A stretch of DNA of 54,992 bases from Eubacteriales bacterium (GCA_030524455.1 JAUNGT010000018.1:1-54992), one strand, 5' to 3'; counted from the stretch's first letter, positions 34,180-44,212 are shown. Numbers and translations: made by a program. Notes: a model not told the origin generated them from the letters alone.

Positions 34180-35064
34180 ATGAACAGAGTGAGAAAAAAG
34201 AGACTCAAGGATAATCTGGTGGGCTGGGCCTTCGTCCTGCCCAGCTTTCTGATTTTGCTCGTATTTACCCTGATTCCCATCGTGATGTCCGTGTATTACA
34301 GCTTTACGGAGTACAATGTGCTGGAGCCCGCAAAGTGGGTGGGGCTGTCCAACTATATCCGGCTGTTTTCGGACCGGGTGGTCGTAAGCTCCATGAAAAA
34401 CACCTTTTTCTATACGCTGCTGACCGTGCCGCTGCAGACAATCCTCTCCCTTGTGATCGGCGCGCTCATCGCGGAGCGGTTTCAGAATACGTTCGGCAGA
34501 GCCTGCAAGGGCGCAATGTTTGTGCCGGTGATTTCCTCCTCGGTGCTGGTGGGTACGATCTGGACCATGCTGTTTGCCACGGACAACGGCATCATAAACG
34601 GGATACTCGGCGCAGTGGGGATCGATAAGATCAACTGGCTGGGGCAAAGAAGCACGGCGCTCTTATGCGTGTGCGTGGTGGCTGTGTGGAAAAATGTGGG
34701 ATACTTTCTGGTGATTTACTTTGCGGGGCTGATGAATGTGCCCCAGTCCTACTATGAGGCGGCGGAGGTGGACGGCGCGACCAGGCTGCAGCGGTTTTTC
34801 CATATTACCCTTCCCTGCATCAAGCCCATCACCTATCTGGTGGTGACGCTGGGCATCATCTGGTCCTTCCAGGTATTCGATCTGGTGTATTCGATGACAA
34901 GCGGCGGTCCCGGCAACGCGACCTCCACGCTGGTGCTGACCATCTATCAGAAGGGCTTCCGGGAGTATCGGATGGGCTATGCCAGCGCGATTGCCATTGT
35001 CCTGTTTTTGTTTATCCTGCTGGTCAACCGCATTCAGCGGATGTTCTTTCGGGAAAAAGAGTGA
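34180..35064 (+). CDS. Sugar ABC transporter permease, MalF type
   Basis: A 294-residue permease with six membrane segments and the EAA loop that contacts the ATPase (YYEAAEVDGATRLQRFFHI). AAAGGAG precedes the ATG at 34180. It overlaps no gene; the second permease starts 14 bases after its stop. No ATPase gene is present in the operon, so it probably uses a shared MsmK-type ATPase elsewhere. Confidence 0.92.
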   Translation: MNRVRKKRLKDNLVGWAFVLPSFLILLVFTLIPIVMSVYYSFTEYNVLEPAKWVGLSNYIRLFSDRVVVSSMKNTFFYTLLTVPLQTILSLVIGALIAERFQNTFGRACKGAMFVPVISSSVLVGTIWTMLFATDNGIINGILGAVGIDKINWLGQRSTALLCVCVVAVWKNVGYFLVIYFAGLMNVPQSYYEAAEVDGATRLQRFFHITLPCIKPITYLVVTLGIIWSFQVFDLVYSMTSGGPGNATSTLVLTIYQKGFREYRMGYASAIAIVLFLFILLVNRIQRMFFREKE

Positions 35065-35078
35065 AGGAGGCGCCTGGA

Positions 35079-35927
35079 ATGACGACGACGATAAGCGCAA
35101 CGAGAAAAGAAAAGACCTGGACAAAAAGGGCGGGCACGCTGGTGCTGGGCGCGATTCTGGCGTTTTTGGCGGTGGCGGCCTTCTTTCCCTTCGTCTATAT
35201 GCTGCTTTTGTCCTTTACGGAATCCGAGTCCCTGCGGTTTTCCTTAAGCGATGTGAGCCTGAATTTTGTCAACTACTCCAGAGTGTTTAAGCTGACCAAT
35301 TTTTTAAACGCCATGAAAAACAGCATGATCGTGGCGGTGGGCGGGTGTTTTTTAAACTGCCTGTTTTGCTCCATGGCGGCCTACAGCCTGGAAAAAAAGC
35401 GTTTCTTTGGAAGCGGCTTTTTATTCTTTCTGTACCTGGCGACCCAGGCGGTGCCCGGACAGGTGACGCTGATCCCGGTGTTTACCACGATGACGAAGCT
35501 GCATATGATGAATACTTATCCGGCGCTGATTTTGCCGATCATCAACGGCTTCGGCGTATTTTTGATGAAGCAGTTTATGAGCAGCGTGCCGGATGAGCTG
35601 CTGGAGAGCGCCAAGATGGACGGCGCGGGGGAGATCCGGCTGTTTGTGAATATGGTGGTGCCGCTGATTAAACCGGTGCTGGTGTCTCTGACGGTATTTA
35701 CCTTCATTTCTACCTGGAACGATTTCCTCTGGCCGCTGGTCATCTGTACGGACGACGATATGCAGACGCTGACGGTGGCGCTGTCCTTGCTGAAGGGGAA
35801 ATTTACGACCAATTACGGGCTGGTGATGGCGGGCTCGGTACTGACGTTTTTGTTTCCCTTTACGCTCTATCTGTTTTTGCAGAAGCAGTTTGTGGAGGGG
35901 ATCGCATTGAGCGGGATCAAAGGCTGA
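35079..35927 (+). CDS. Sugar ABC transporter permease, MalG type
   Basis: A 282-residue permease with six membrane segments and an EAA loop (LLESAKMDGAGEIRLF). The ATG at 35079 has AAGGAGG ten bases before it; a GTG further up overlaps the previous stop and is less likely. Together with the preceding permease and binding protein it makes a CUT1-type importer. Confidence 0.92.
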   Translation: MTTTISATRKEKTWTKRAGTLVLGAILAFLAVAAFFPFVYMLLLSFTESESLRFSLSDVSLNFVNYSRVFKLTNFLNAMKNSMIVAVGGCFLNCLFCSMAAYSLEKKRFFGSGFLFFLYLATQAVPGQVTLIPVFTTMTKLHMMNTYPALILPIINGFGVFLMKQFMSSVPDELLESAKMDGAGEIRLFVNMVVPLIKPVLVSLTVFTFISTWNDFLWPLVICTDDDMQTLTVALSLLKGKFTTNYGLVMAGSVLTFLFPFTLYLFLQKQFVEGIALSGIKG

Positions 35928-35961
35928 GAAAGGGGAAACAGCTGATAAAGGAGAAGAGGAT

Positions 35962-37668
35962 ATGGAAAACAATCATTGTGTGGCAAGAGTCTACAATAGT
36001 CTGGTCAAAATATTCCCGGAGGCGAAAGCGCCTGTGTGGGAGCCGGAATGCGGGGTTTTGACGGCGCTTTTGCAGGAGCGGGTCTCCTTCCAGGTGGCCT
36101 ACAGTCAGAATGTGTCCGAGCAGGCCGAACAGACAGGCAGGATGCGCTATGCCAGGGTGGAGGCGGTGTGCGACCAGGCGGCCGACGTGCAGGTGCGGCA
36201 GGTGGTCTGCGTGCCAAACTCCTATCCGGCCCACAAGACCTTCGATGATAATTATCTGCGCACAGAGCCGGGCATGTATCCGGATCTTCTGGAGGAGCTG
36301 CGGGATGGGCTGGTGAGCTTTTCCCCGACCCAGTGGAAGGCGCTCTGGGTGGATGTGCGGCCGGACGCCCAGGCGCCGGAGGGCCGGATGGAGGTCCGCA
36401 TCCGGTTTACGGATCCAGACACCGGGGAGCTTTTGTGCGAGGCGTCCCAGGAGATTATGGTCTACAGAGTGTCGCTGCCGGAGCAGACGTTGAAGCGCAC
36501 GGAATGGTTCCATGCGGATTGTCTGGCGGATTATTATCATGTGCCGGTCTTTTCCGAGGCGCACTGGGAGATTCTGGAGCGGTTCATCCGCTGTGCCGCC
36601 CAGCACGGCATCAATATGCTGCTGACCCCTGTTTTTACGCCGCCTTTGGATACCGCGGTGGGAGGCGAGCGCACCACGGTGCAGCTGGTGGAGGTGTATG
36701 CGGAGGACACCGAAAACGGCCGCAGCTACCGGTTTGACTTTGCTAAGCTGGTGCGGTGGATCCGGCTTTGCCTCTCCTGCGGCATTTCCTATATCGAGAT
36801 CTCCCATCTGTTTTCCCAGTGGGGCGCGGTCAGCGCGCCGAAGGTGATGGCCTATGTCAATGGGGCGGAAAGCCGGAGCCGGATCTTTGGGTGGGAAACC
36901 CCTGCGGTGGGCGGCGCCTACACGGAATTTCTCCGGGCGTTTCTGCCGCAGCTTTTGGAGGTGCTGCGCCGGGAGGGCGTGGGGGATCGGTGCTTTTTCC
37001 ATATCTCGGATGAGCCCTCCCGGGAGCAGCAGGAAAGCTACCGGGCAGCCCGGGAGAGCGTGGCCGGGCTGCTGGAAGGGCAGGTGATCATGGATGCCCT
37101 GTCGGATCTGGAATTTTACCAGAAGGGCTATGTCACCCTGCCGGTGTGCGCCACCAACCATATCCACACCTTCTTGGACGCCGGGGTGCATTCGGTGTGG
37201 TCCTACTATTGCACGGCCCAGTGGAACAGGGTGAGCAACCGGTTTTTGGCGATGCCCTCGGCGCGCACGCGGATTTACGGGCTGCAGCTTTTTAAATATC
37301 AGATCGAGGGCTGCCTGCATTGGGGCTTTAATTTCTACAATGCGGCGGAGTCCCGCTATCCCATCGATCCCTTCGGGGATACGGCGAGCGGCGGGGTGTT
37401 CCCCGGCGGGGATCCGTTTTTGGTATATCCCGGCCCCCAGGGCGCGCCCCAGGGCTCCATCCGTCTGATGGTGATGGAGGAGGCCATGAACGATCTGCGC
37501 GCCATGAACCTGCTGGCGTCCTATATCGGGCGGGAGGCGGTGATCGCCATGCTCCAGGAGGATCTGCCCTTTGAGATCACCTTTGAAACCTATCCCAAAT
37601 CAGACTACTATCTGCTGCGGCTGCGCGCGAAAATAAACGCAGCGCTGGCCCGGCATCAGAAGGGCTGA
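35962..37668 (+). CDS. DUF4091-containing putative glycoside hydrolase
   Basis: A 568-residue soluble protein with no signal peptide. The N-terminal part looks beta-rich, and from about 190 to the end it matches DUF4091-type proteins, TIM-barrel-like, with blocks HGINMLLTPVFTPPLDT, RCFFHISDEPS, WSYYCTAQWNRVSNRFLAMP and WGFNFYNAAESRYPIDPFGD. Acidic candidates for catalysis include Asp-Glu in the HISDEPS block. The true substrate is unknown. It follows the permease by 34 bp with AAAGGAG, so it is the cytoplasmic enzyme of this operon. Substrate specificity of the family is not well defined. Confidence 0.75.
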   Translation: MENNHCVARVYNSLVKIFPEAKAPVWEPECGVLTALLQERVSFQVAYSQNVSEQAEQTGRMRYARVEAVCDQAADVQVRQVVCVPNSYPAHKTFDDNYLRTEPGMYPDLLEELRDGLVSFSPTQWKALWVDVRPDAQAPEGRMEVRIRFTDPDTGELLCEASQEIMVYRVSLPEQTLKRTEWFHADCLADYYHVPVFSEAHWEILERFIRCAAQHGINMLLTPVFTPPLDTAVGGERTTVQLVEVYAEDTENGRSYRFDFAKLVRWIRLCLSCGISYIEISHLFSQWGAVSAPKVMAYVNGAESRSRIFGWETPAVGGAYTEFLRAFLPQLLEVLRREGVGDRCFFHISDEPSREQQESYRAARESVAGLLEGQVIMDALSDLEFYQKGYVTLPVCATNHIHTFLDAGVHSVWSYYCTAQWNRVSNRFLAMPSARTRIYGLQLFKYQIEGCLHWGFNFYNAAESRYPIDPFGDTASGGVFPGGDPFLVYPGPQGAPQGSIRLMVMEEAMNDLRAMNLLASYIGREAVIAMLQEDLPFEITFETYPKSDYYLLRLRAKINAALARHQKG

Positions 37669-37671
37669 AAA

Positions 37672-38742
37672 TTATATGCAGGGACGGACGGGAACCGTGG
37701 AGATCCTGCCGTTTTGGCAAAGCACAAGGCAAAAGCCGTCGCGGGAGGAGGGGCAGGTGAGCTCAAAGCTGTAGGGTGTGGCCGCCACGGTATAGGGAAG
37801 GGGCCGCAGGGCCGCGTTTTTTTCGTTGGGAGCATACTCTGCCAGAAGTCCGGTCAGGGTGTCGAGAGAGTCCGTGTAGCGCCCCTGCAGGTCACAATGG
37901 AGCTGCTCGGCGTAGTAGAGCTTGCGCAGCTCCCATTTGCGGGACTCATCCTCCGGAATGCGGCACTCTGTCTGCCCATCCGCTCCGGCAAAAAACACAA
38001 AGCCCCAAAGCTCCGGATAGTGGATGTTGATCACGCCGGTGGGGGACCAGACCCAGTTGTCCTCGGCAAGAGGCCTGCCCTCCGGGCCGGTGCGCTTTTG
38101 GTAGCGGCCGTTTTCAATGTCCACCTTCCACTGGACGCGCGAAAAATTCAGGCGGTAGTAATCGCCGGGGGAGGGGACAGGCTGGCCGGGGATGCACTCG
38201 TTGACAGCGGAGAAGGGGATCACCACCTCGACGGACCAGCTCCGGTTTTGGGCCAGGGGATCGTTGATTTTTCCGTCCACATGGACGGCGGTGCGCAGCC
38301 CGTGCAGGTCGAAGCCGTTTAAGGCGCTGCCACCGTCCCGGTAAGCCACGGGCAGGAACAGATCCCATACCGTATTTAAAACATTCATCTCAAATTCATA
38401 ATACTGCTGTGTATCAGAATCAGGATCGATAAAAATCTCAAAATCGTTGTCATAAAAAATGACGTCGTCCCGTTTGGAGACGCTTCCCCAGATCTCATCG
38501 CCCAAAAGCTCTGCCCCCAGGTAAAGGTTTTCGTCGTCCCAGAGCATTTTGGCGCGGGTGGCAAAGCGCGGGGCCGGCATATGGGGGCCCTCGATGTCGG
38601 AAAAAAGCTCCGTCCAGGGGGCGTTTTCCCAGAAGGGCTTATCCAGCCGGCCGTCCAGCGCCAGGGGCCCTGCGGCCCGGCGGCAGAGATAGACGGGAGG
38701 GGCAAAGTCCACGGCAGGGATCGGGATGCTGATGTTTGACAT
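37672..38742 (-). CDS. CBM9-like carbohydrate-binding protein
   Basis: A 356-residue protein resembling the family 9 carbohydrate-binding-like family (LDGRLDKPFWENAPW at the start of the fold, then FEIFIDPDSDTQQYYEFEMN and YRLNFSRVQWKVD). No signal peptide is visible, so it is probably cytoplasmic or leaves by another route. The ATG at 38742 is preferred to a GTG at 38748 that overlaps its own GAGGTG site. It points away from the second transporter operon and converges on the DUF4091 gene, with stops only three bases apart. Confidence 0.75.
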   Translation of the reverse strand: MSNISIPIPAVDFAPPVYLCRRAAGPLALDGRLDKPFWENAPWTELFSDIEGPHMPAPRFATRAKMLWDDENLYLGAELLGDEIWGSVSKRDDVIFYDNDFEIFIDPDSDTQQYYEFEMNVLNTVWDLFLPVAYRDGGSALNGFDLHGLRTAVHVDGKINDPLAQNRSWSVEVVIPFSAVNECIPGQPVPSPGDYYRLNFSRVQWKVDIENGRYQKRTGPEGRPLAEDNWVWSPTGVINIHYPELWGFVFFAGADGQTECRIPEDESRKWELRKLYYAEQLHCDLQGRYTDSLDTLTGLLAEYAPNEKNAALRPLPYTVAATPYSFELTCPSSRDGFCLVLCQNGRISTVPVRPCI

Positions 38743-39170
38743 ATTCACCTCATTTCTGCGGGCCGCCGGCGAAAGAGCCGCGCGGCCGCATTCTTTTTCT
38801 GCATTGTACCATGAAAGCCATCGTTGCGCAATAATAAGTTAACATTTGTGAACAAAATCAAATCATAAAAAATCAATTTACATAAAATTCAATCATAAAA
38901 TAATGGTAAAATTTGTTAAAAAATAATAAAAATAAACAAACTGTTTTAAAATATTGACAAATACAAGGATTCAAGTTATTATTTGTTTAGCAATTAGTCA
39001 ATGCAAATTTTTGCGCCTTAGTCAAAATCACCAGAATCCCGTCGGGGGAAGGAAAGAACGGGAGGAAACGCGGAATTCAAAAATGTTAACTAATGTTAAC
39101 AAAAGTTTCACGGGCGAAACGGGGGCGGATGTGCGGAGACGACGAACAAAAAGAGAGAAGGGAGAAGTGT
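38743..39170. promoter_or_regulatory. AT-rich regulatory region between CBM9-like and transporter genes
   Basis: 428 bp without a gene. The middle (about 38820-39000) is strikingly AT-rich for this genome. It holds one good rightward promoter, TTGACA (38954-38959), 17 bases, TATTAT (38977-38982), for the LplABC-type operon, leaving a leader of about 180 bases. Short repeats such as AAATCAAATCATAAAA and AATTCAATCATAAAAT (38857-38900) may be regulator sites. No riboswitch was recognised. Confidence 0.6.
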
Positions 39171-40106
39171 ATGAGTGCAAAAACAAAGCAGCCGAAAAAG
39201 AAAGGGACTACCGTAAGAGCCTTCAAGCGGGACGTGTCCCTGTATCTGTTTTGCCTTCCGGGAATTATACTGACATTCATTTTCAGTTACATCCCGATGT
39301 ACGGCGTGCAGCTGGCGTTCCGAAGGTACAACGCCAAGGCGGGAATCTGGGGGAGCCCGTGGGTGGGGCTTTATTATTTCCAGCGGTTCTTCGAGTCGCC
39401 TTATTTTGAGTCCACGATCAAGAACACGCTGATCCTAAGCCTGTACGGACTGATCGTGTCCTTCCCGATTCCGATTTTGCTGGCGCTGCTTTTGAATTCT
39501 TTCCGGCATAAGAGATACCGCAAGATTATCCAGACGGTTACCTACGCGCCGAACTTCATTTCCACCGTGGTTATGTGCGGTATGATCATCCTGTTTTTAT
39601 CCCCCACCGTGGGCGTGATCGGAAACGTGATGAAGACCTTTACGGGGGATGCGGTCAACCTGATGGCGAAGAAGGAATTCTGGCGCCACATTTACATCTG
39701 GACAGGCGTGTGGCAGAGCATGGGATGGAACTCCGTCATTTACTTTGCGGCCCTCTCCGGCATCAGCCCGGAGCTGCATGAGGCGGCCAAGTGCGACGGC
39801 GCGACCAAATTCCAGCTGATCCGCTACATCGACTTCCCGTCCATCCTGCCGACCGCGACGATCCTGCTGATTATGAACTGCGGCAGCATCCTTTCCATCG
39901 GCTTTGAGAAGGCTTACCTGCTGCAGAACGACTTAAACCTTCAGGTATCGGAAATTATTTCCACCTATGTGTATAAGGTAGGTCTGATCAACAACGATAT
40001 GTCCTACTCCACGGCCATCGGCCTGTTCAACACGGTGATCAACCTGATTATGCTGCTGATTGTCAACAAAGCCGCCGATAAGCTTTCCGGCAACAGCCTG
40101 TGGTAA
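39171..40106 (+). CDS. Polysaccharide ABC transporter permease, LplB type
   Basis: A 311-residue permease with six membrane segments and the EAA loop HEAAKCDGATKFQLIRYI, close to LplB/YtcP/YteP-type permeases that import oligosaccharides made from host or plant glycans. The start is ATG 39171 (MSAKTKQPKKKG), preceded by GGGAGA; longer upstream frames are unlikely. The second permease starts 13 bases after its stop. Confidence 0.9.
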   Translation: MSAKTKQPKKKGTTVRAFKRDVSLYLFCLPGIILTFIFSYIPMYGVQLAFRRYNAKAGIWGSPWVGLYYFQRFFESPYFESTIKNTLILSLYGLIVSFPIPILLALLLNSFRHKRYRKIIQTVTYAPNFISTVVMCGMIILFLSPTVGVIGNVMKTFTGDAVNLMAKKEFWRHIYIWTGVWQSMGWNSVIYFAALSGISPELHEAAKCDGATKFQLIRYIDFPSILPTATILLIMNCGSILSIGFEKAYLLQNDLNLQVSEIISTYVYKVGLINNDMSYSTAIGLFNTVINLIMLLIVNKAADKLSGNSLW

Positions 40107-40119
40107 AAGGGGGAGCAAA

Positions 40120-41058
40120 ATGCAAAGAGTAAAAGAACCGAAAGAAATCGAGACAAAAAGAAAAATCAAGCGCTGCCGGGAGGACGTGATTTTCGATACC
40201 GTCATTTTCATTATCCTGACGGTGATCCTGGTGATCGTGGCCTATCCGCTTTACTGGGTTATCATCTCCTCCATCAGCGATCCCATCGCGGTATCCGGCG
40301 GTAAGGTGCTGTGGAGGCCGATCGGCTTTACGCTGAAGGGCTACGCGGAGGTGTTCAAAAACGAGTCGGTAATGCGCGGCTTTTTCAACGCGATCATCAT
40401 CACGGTGGTGGGCGTGTGCGTGAACCTGGCGGTGACGCTTCCCACGGCCTACGCGCTTTCCAGGGATAAATTCGGCGGAAGAAAGATCATTACCATGTTT
40501 TATATGGTTACGATGTTCTTCAGCGGCGGTCTGATCCCTACCTATTTGGTTGTCCGCAATCTGCAGATGCTCAACAGCATCTGGGCGCTGGTGCTTCCCG
40601 GATGTCTGAGCGTTTACAATATGATCGTGGCGAGGACGTTTTTTAAGTCCAATATCTCGGAGGAGCTTTATGAGGCGGCCGAGATCGACGGCTGTACCCA
40701 GGGGCGTTTCTTTTTCTCCATCGCCCTGCCGCTGTCCGCGGCGATCACCGCGATCCTGGTGCTCTACTACGGCGTCGGACACTGGAACGCTTACTTCTCC
40801 GCCCTGGTTTATATTTCGGATCCGGAGAAATATCCTCTGCAGCTGGTGCTGCGCAATATCCTGATCACGAACCAGACGGCCCTGTCCCAGACGGCGACGA
40901 CGGAGGCGGCGAGGGCGGCTCTTCGGGAGAAGCAGCAGCTCATCGAGGTCATGAAGTACTCCCTGATTATCATCAGCAGCGTGCCCGTGCTGATCATGTA
41001 TCCGTTCATTCAGAAGCACTTTGTAAAGGGCGTCATGATCGGTTCCGTGAAGGGCTGA
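40120..41058 (+). CDS. Polysaccharide ABC transporter permease, LplC type
   Basis: A 312-residue permease, six membrane segments, EAA loop YEAAEIDGCTQGRFFFSIAL, of the LplC/YtcP/YtdB type. GGGGGAG precedes the ATG at 40120. It pairs with the preceding permease. As for the first transporter, no ATPase is encoded here. Confidence 0.9.
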   Translation: MQRVKEPKEIETKRKIKRCREDVIFDTVIFIILTVILVIVAYPLYWVIISSISDPIAVSGGKVLWRPIGFTLKGYAEVFKNESVMRGFFNAIIITVVGVCVNLAVTLPTAYALSRDKFGGRKIITMFYMVTMFFSGGLIPTYLVVRNLQMLNSIWALVLPGCLSVYNMIVARTFFKSNISEELYEAAEIDGCTQGRFFFSIALPLSAAITAILVLYYGVGHWNAYFSALVYISDPEKYPLQLVLRNILITNQTALSQTATTEAARAALREKQQLIEVMKYSLIIISSVPVLIMYPFIQKHFVKGVMIGSVKG

Positions 41059-41144
41059 CGCAGGGAGCAAAAAAGGCGGAATGGCTGCGCAGGCTTATGC
41101 GGGCCGGAAGCATAAAGGAAGATTCATTCTACAGGAGGGAAACC

Positions 41145-42779
41145 ATGAAAAAGAAAACAGTTGCATTATTACTGAGCGCAGCGATGCTGTCGGGGACGAT
41201 CGCAGGCTGTGGCTCCGGCGGTTCGGACAGCGCTTCGGGCGGCGGCAATGACGCCGGGTCCGTCACGGAGGCGGTTGTGGACGCGGACGGCAAGGTGAAC
41301 GGGGTGATGTATGAGACCGGCCTGCCGCTGGTGGACGAGGGCGCCTACAGCTTCTCCATTTTCTGCGACGACTCCAGTGAAACCGGAGAATTTTACATGC
41401 TCGACGAGTTCAAAAACCAGACCAACGTGGACGTGGATCTGAGGATTTTCCCCTACGAGACCGCGACGGAGCGTCTGAACCTGGACTTAAACTCCGGCGA
41501 TTACGCCGACTTAATCGGCGGCTGGACGCTCAGCGACAGCATGATCCTGACCTACGGCGTGGGACAGGGCGTGTTCATCCCGCTGGAGGACTATTTTGCA
41601 AAGTATTGTCCCCGGATCACGGAGATTCTGGATCTGCCCGGCGTGCGGGAGGAGATGACGGCTCCCGACGGACATATTTATACGATCCCCTATGTGTGTG
41701 ACGACACCACGGTCAACTATTCCCCGTTCATCAACGGAGAGTGGCTGAAAAATGTAAACATGGAGATGCCGACCACCACCGAGGAGTTTGAGGCGGTGCT
41801 GCAGGCCTTCAAGGATCAGGATGCGAACGGCAACGGAGACCCCTCCGACGAGATCCCCTTCTCCGCAGACCCCAATAACAAGCACATCGAGGCGATGACC
41901 GGCTGGTTTGGCCTTCCGATGGATAAGCAGGGCGTGGGCATCAAGGACGGAAAGGTGACCTTCGCGGCGCTCAGCAGCACCTACCGCGAGTTTTTGAGCT
42001 GGTTCAACAGCCTGTATGAGAAGGGACTGGTTGACGTTGAGCTTTACACCCAGGACAGCTCTACCTGGGAGGGCAAGGGCAGCCAGGATCTCTACGGCGT
42101 GTCCATCGCCTACGGCAGCAGCGAGTATTCCGGAATCGCACAGTCCACGGAGAAGAGCAAATACGACGTACTGCCCGTGCTTAACACCGATCAGGGCGGC
42201 ATCTGGCTGCGTGCCACCAACGGCTTCAGCGTATACCGTACCCAGGCCGTTGTAACCGATAATGCGAAGAATCCCGAGGTAATCTGCCGCTGGTTTGACA
42301 ATGCGTTCCAGCTGGAGAACGGCATTGGCTGCAACAGAGGCCCTGTGGGTGTCGTGACCTTCAAGGAAGGCGACGGCTACCGCTCCATCGACACCACAAC
42401 GCTGGACGAGGAGACCCAGGAGAAGGTGAGCTGGAGCAACTTATGGCCTCAGTCCCTGCCCAAGTATCTGCCCTCCGGCTTTGAGTTTATCGAGGATAAC
42501 CCGATCTATGACGAGAAGAAGGTAGTGGAGCAGACCTACGAGGAGGATCTGACGGACGAGATCATCCCCTCCTACTGGGTTGAGCTGGACAATATCGACA
42601 GATTTTCCGATATTTCCACCATGCTGCAGGATTACTTCGATCAGCAGCAGGCGATGTTCGTGACCGGCGAGCTGGATGTGGATGATGACGCGGCGTGGCA
42701 GGCTTATGTGGACGGCTTCTATTCCCTGGGCCTGGAGGACTGGCTTTCCATGCGCGGGATTGACAACGTAGCAGAATAA
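41145..42779 (+). CDS. LplA-type oligosaccharide-binding lipoprotein
   Basis: A 544-residue solute-binding lipoprotein (lipobox TIAGCGS, Cys near 21), longer than the first locus's 423-residue protein and in the size range of LplA-type proteins. It has a repeated acidic motif, DQDANGNGDPSDEIPFS (about 230-246), which resembles a calcium-binding loop seen in this family. AGGAGGG is six bases before the ATG at 41145. It follows its permeases instead of preceding them. A strong terminator formed by a repeat element follows. Confidence 0.9.
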   Translation: MKKKTVALLLSAAMLSGTIAGCGSGGSDSASGGGNDAGSVTEAVVDADGKVNGVMYETGLPLVDEGAYSFSIFCDDSSETGEFYMLDEFKNQTNVDVDLRIFPYETATERLNLDLNSGDYADLIGGWTLSDSMILTYGVGQGVFIPLEDYFAKYCPRITEILDLPGVREEMTAPDGHIYTIPYVCDDTTVNYSPFINGEWLKNVNMEMPTTTEEFEAVLQAFKDQDANGNGDPSDEIPFSADPNNKHIEAMTGWFGLPMDKQGVGIKDGKVTFAALSSTYREFLSWFNSLYEKGLVDVELYTQDSSTWEGKGSQDLYGVSIAYGSSEYSGIAQSTEKSKYDVLPVLNTDQGGIWLRATNGFSVYRTQAVVTDNAKNPEVICRWFDNAFQLENGIGCNRGPVGVVTFKEGDGYRSIDTTTLDEETQEKVSWSNLWPQSLPKYLPSGFEFIEDNPIYDEKKVVEQTYEEDLTDEIIPSYWVELDNIDRFSDISTMLQDYFDQQQAMFVTGELDVDDDAAWQAYVDGFYSLGLEDWLSMRGIDNVAE

Positions 42780-42788
42780 ACGTAACGG

Positions 42789-42867
42789 TTCAGCCAGCCA
42801 GGAGTTACGGTCTGAAATTCGTGCGAGCACGATTTGGGCCGGGCGCTCCCGGCTGGCTGAATTTTTT
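42789..42867 (+). terminator. Terminator made by palindromic repeat, copy 2
   Basis: A 16-base arm (TTCAGCCAGCCAGGAG, 42789-42804) pairs with CTCCCGGCTGGCTGAA (42846-42861) with one mismatch, an inner imperfect stem lies between, and TTTTTT follows (42862-42867). The sequence is clearly related to the left part of the repeats at 8751 and 50071. It ends the transporter operon; the fucosidase gene starts 40 bases on. Confidence 0.8.
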
Positions 42868-42906
42868 CGGACGCACATTTTTTATTGAATCGGGAGGAAG
42901 CTTACG

Positions 42907-44196
42907 ATGATGCAGGATTGGTTCCGGCAGGCAAAGCTGGGAATTTTTATCCATTACGGAATTTATGCGGTGGGGGATGTTTCGGAGTCCTGGTCCTTCC
43001 ACAACGGGAATATTTCCTATGAGGACTACATGAAACAGTGCGAGGGCTTCACCGCCTCCAAATTTGACCCGGACCGGTGGGCAGAGCTGTTTTGCAAGGC
43101 GGGAGCGCAGTATGTGGTCATGACCTCAAAGCACCACGACGGGGTGGCGCTTTTTGACACGAAATACAGCGATCTGAGCGTGGTGAAGAAGACGCCGGCG
43201 GCCCGGGACCTGGTTCGGGAATATGCGGACGCCATGCACCGGGCCGGGCTGAAAACGGGAATTTATTTTTCCCTGATCGACTGGTCGGACCCCCGCTACC
43301 GGAGCGTATATCCGGAGGGGGCAAAGCGCGAGGATTGTCTGAAGGATATTTACGGCTCCCCGGCGGGCGGGGAGGAGGATCCGGCAAAGTGGGAGGAGTT
43401 TCTTGCCTTTAACAACAACCAGATCCGGGAGCTGATGACCCATTACGGGACGGTGGATCTTCTGTGGTTCGACGGCGACTGGGAGAGGAGCGCGGCGCAG
43501 TGGAACATGCCGGCCTTCCGGGAATACCTGCACAGTCTCAATCCCAACGTGGTGCTGAATTCCAGAATGCAGGGCTATGGCGATTATGAGACGCCGGAGC
43601 AGGGGATCCCGCTGTACGGCCCGGAGAGGGAATGGGAATTCTGCACGACGATCAACGATTCCTGGGGCTACCGGCCCAGCGACAACGACTACAAGACGAG
43701 CGGCCAGATCGTGCGGATGTTCTGCGACTGCATCACGCTGGGCGGAAGGATGCTTCTGGATGTGGGCCCGAAGGAGGACGGAACCCTGGACGAGCGGCAG
43801 GAAAAGGTGCTTTTGGATCTGGGAGGCTGGATCGCGGATCACCGGGAGGCGGTATACGACACCGGAAAGGGCCTTTCCTATCAGCAGTTTCTGGGAGGCA
43901 GCACGCTTTCCCGGGACAAAAAAACGATCTATCTGTTTGTCTATGACAGGCCCCAGGAGGCGCTGTGCCTAAAGGGCGTCAAGACGCCGGTCAAACGCGT
44001 GACCGTGCTTCACACCGGACAGAAGCTGGACTTTAGCTACACCGGCTCCCTGCCCTGGAGCGGCATTCCGGGCACCTGCTGGATCTGGGCAAAGGAGATG
44101 GACGTGCATCCCTTCGCCACCGTCCTGAAGGTGGAGCTGGAGGGAGAGATCACCTACAACCTGGGCCACGGGGAGGTCGTGACCAACAATGACTGA
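42907..44196 (+). CDS. Alpha-L-fucosidase, GH29
   Basis: A 429-residue GH29 enzyme that removes terminal L-fucose. It starts with the family motif WFRQAKLGIFIHYGIYAV, has the nucleophile region DLLWFDGDW (Asp about 190) and a C-terminal beta part. No signal peptide is visible, so it is probably cytoplasmic and acts on imported oligosaccharides. GGGAGG is a few bases before the ATG. The next gene, another GH29, begins 17 bases later. The two differ enough to have different linkage preferences. Confidence 0.92.
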   Translation: MMQDWFRQAKLGIFIHYGIYAVGDVSESWSFHNGNISYEDYMKQCEGFTASKFDPDRWAELFCKAGAQYVVMTSKHHDGVALFDTKYSDLSVVKKTPAARDLVREYADAMHRAGLKTGIYFSLIDWSDPRYRSVYPEGAKREDCLKDIYGSPAGGEEDPAKWEEFLAFNNNQIRELMTHYGTVDLLWFDGDWERSAAQWNMPAFREYLHSLNPNVVLNSRMQGYGDYETPEQGIPLYGPEREWEFCTTINDSWGYRPSDNDYKTSGQIVRMFCDCITLGGRMLLDVGPKEDGTLDERQEKVLLDLGGWIADHREAVYDTGKGLSYQQFLGGSTLSRDKKTIYLFVYDRPQEALCLKGVKTPVKRVTVLHTGQKLDFSYTGSLPWSGIPGTCWIWAKEMDVHPFATVLKVELEGEITYNLGHGEVVTNND

Positions 44197-44212
44197 CAAA
44201 GGAGAGACACAA

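Noticed and set aside
38743..39170. Riboswitch in the AT-rich region before the second importer
   Set aside because: The leader is long, but no known riboswitch core or terminator/antiterminator pair was visible.
42789..42867. A separate small gene in the gap before the first fucosidase
   Set aside because: The sequence is an imperfect hairpin with a T-run and is explained by the repeat-derived terminator.
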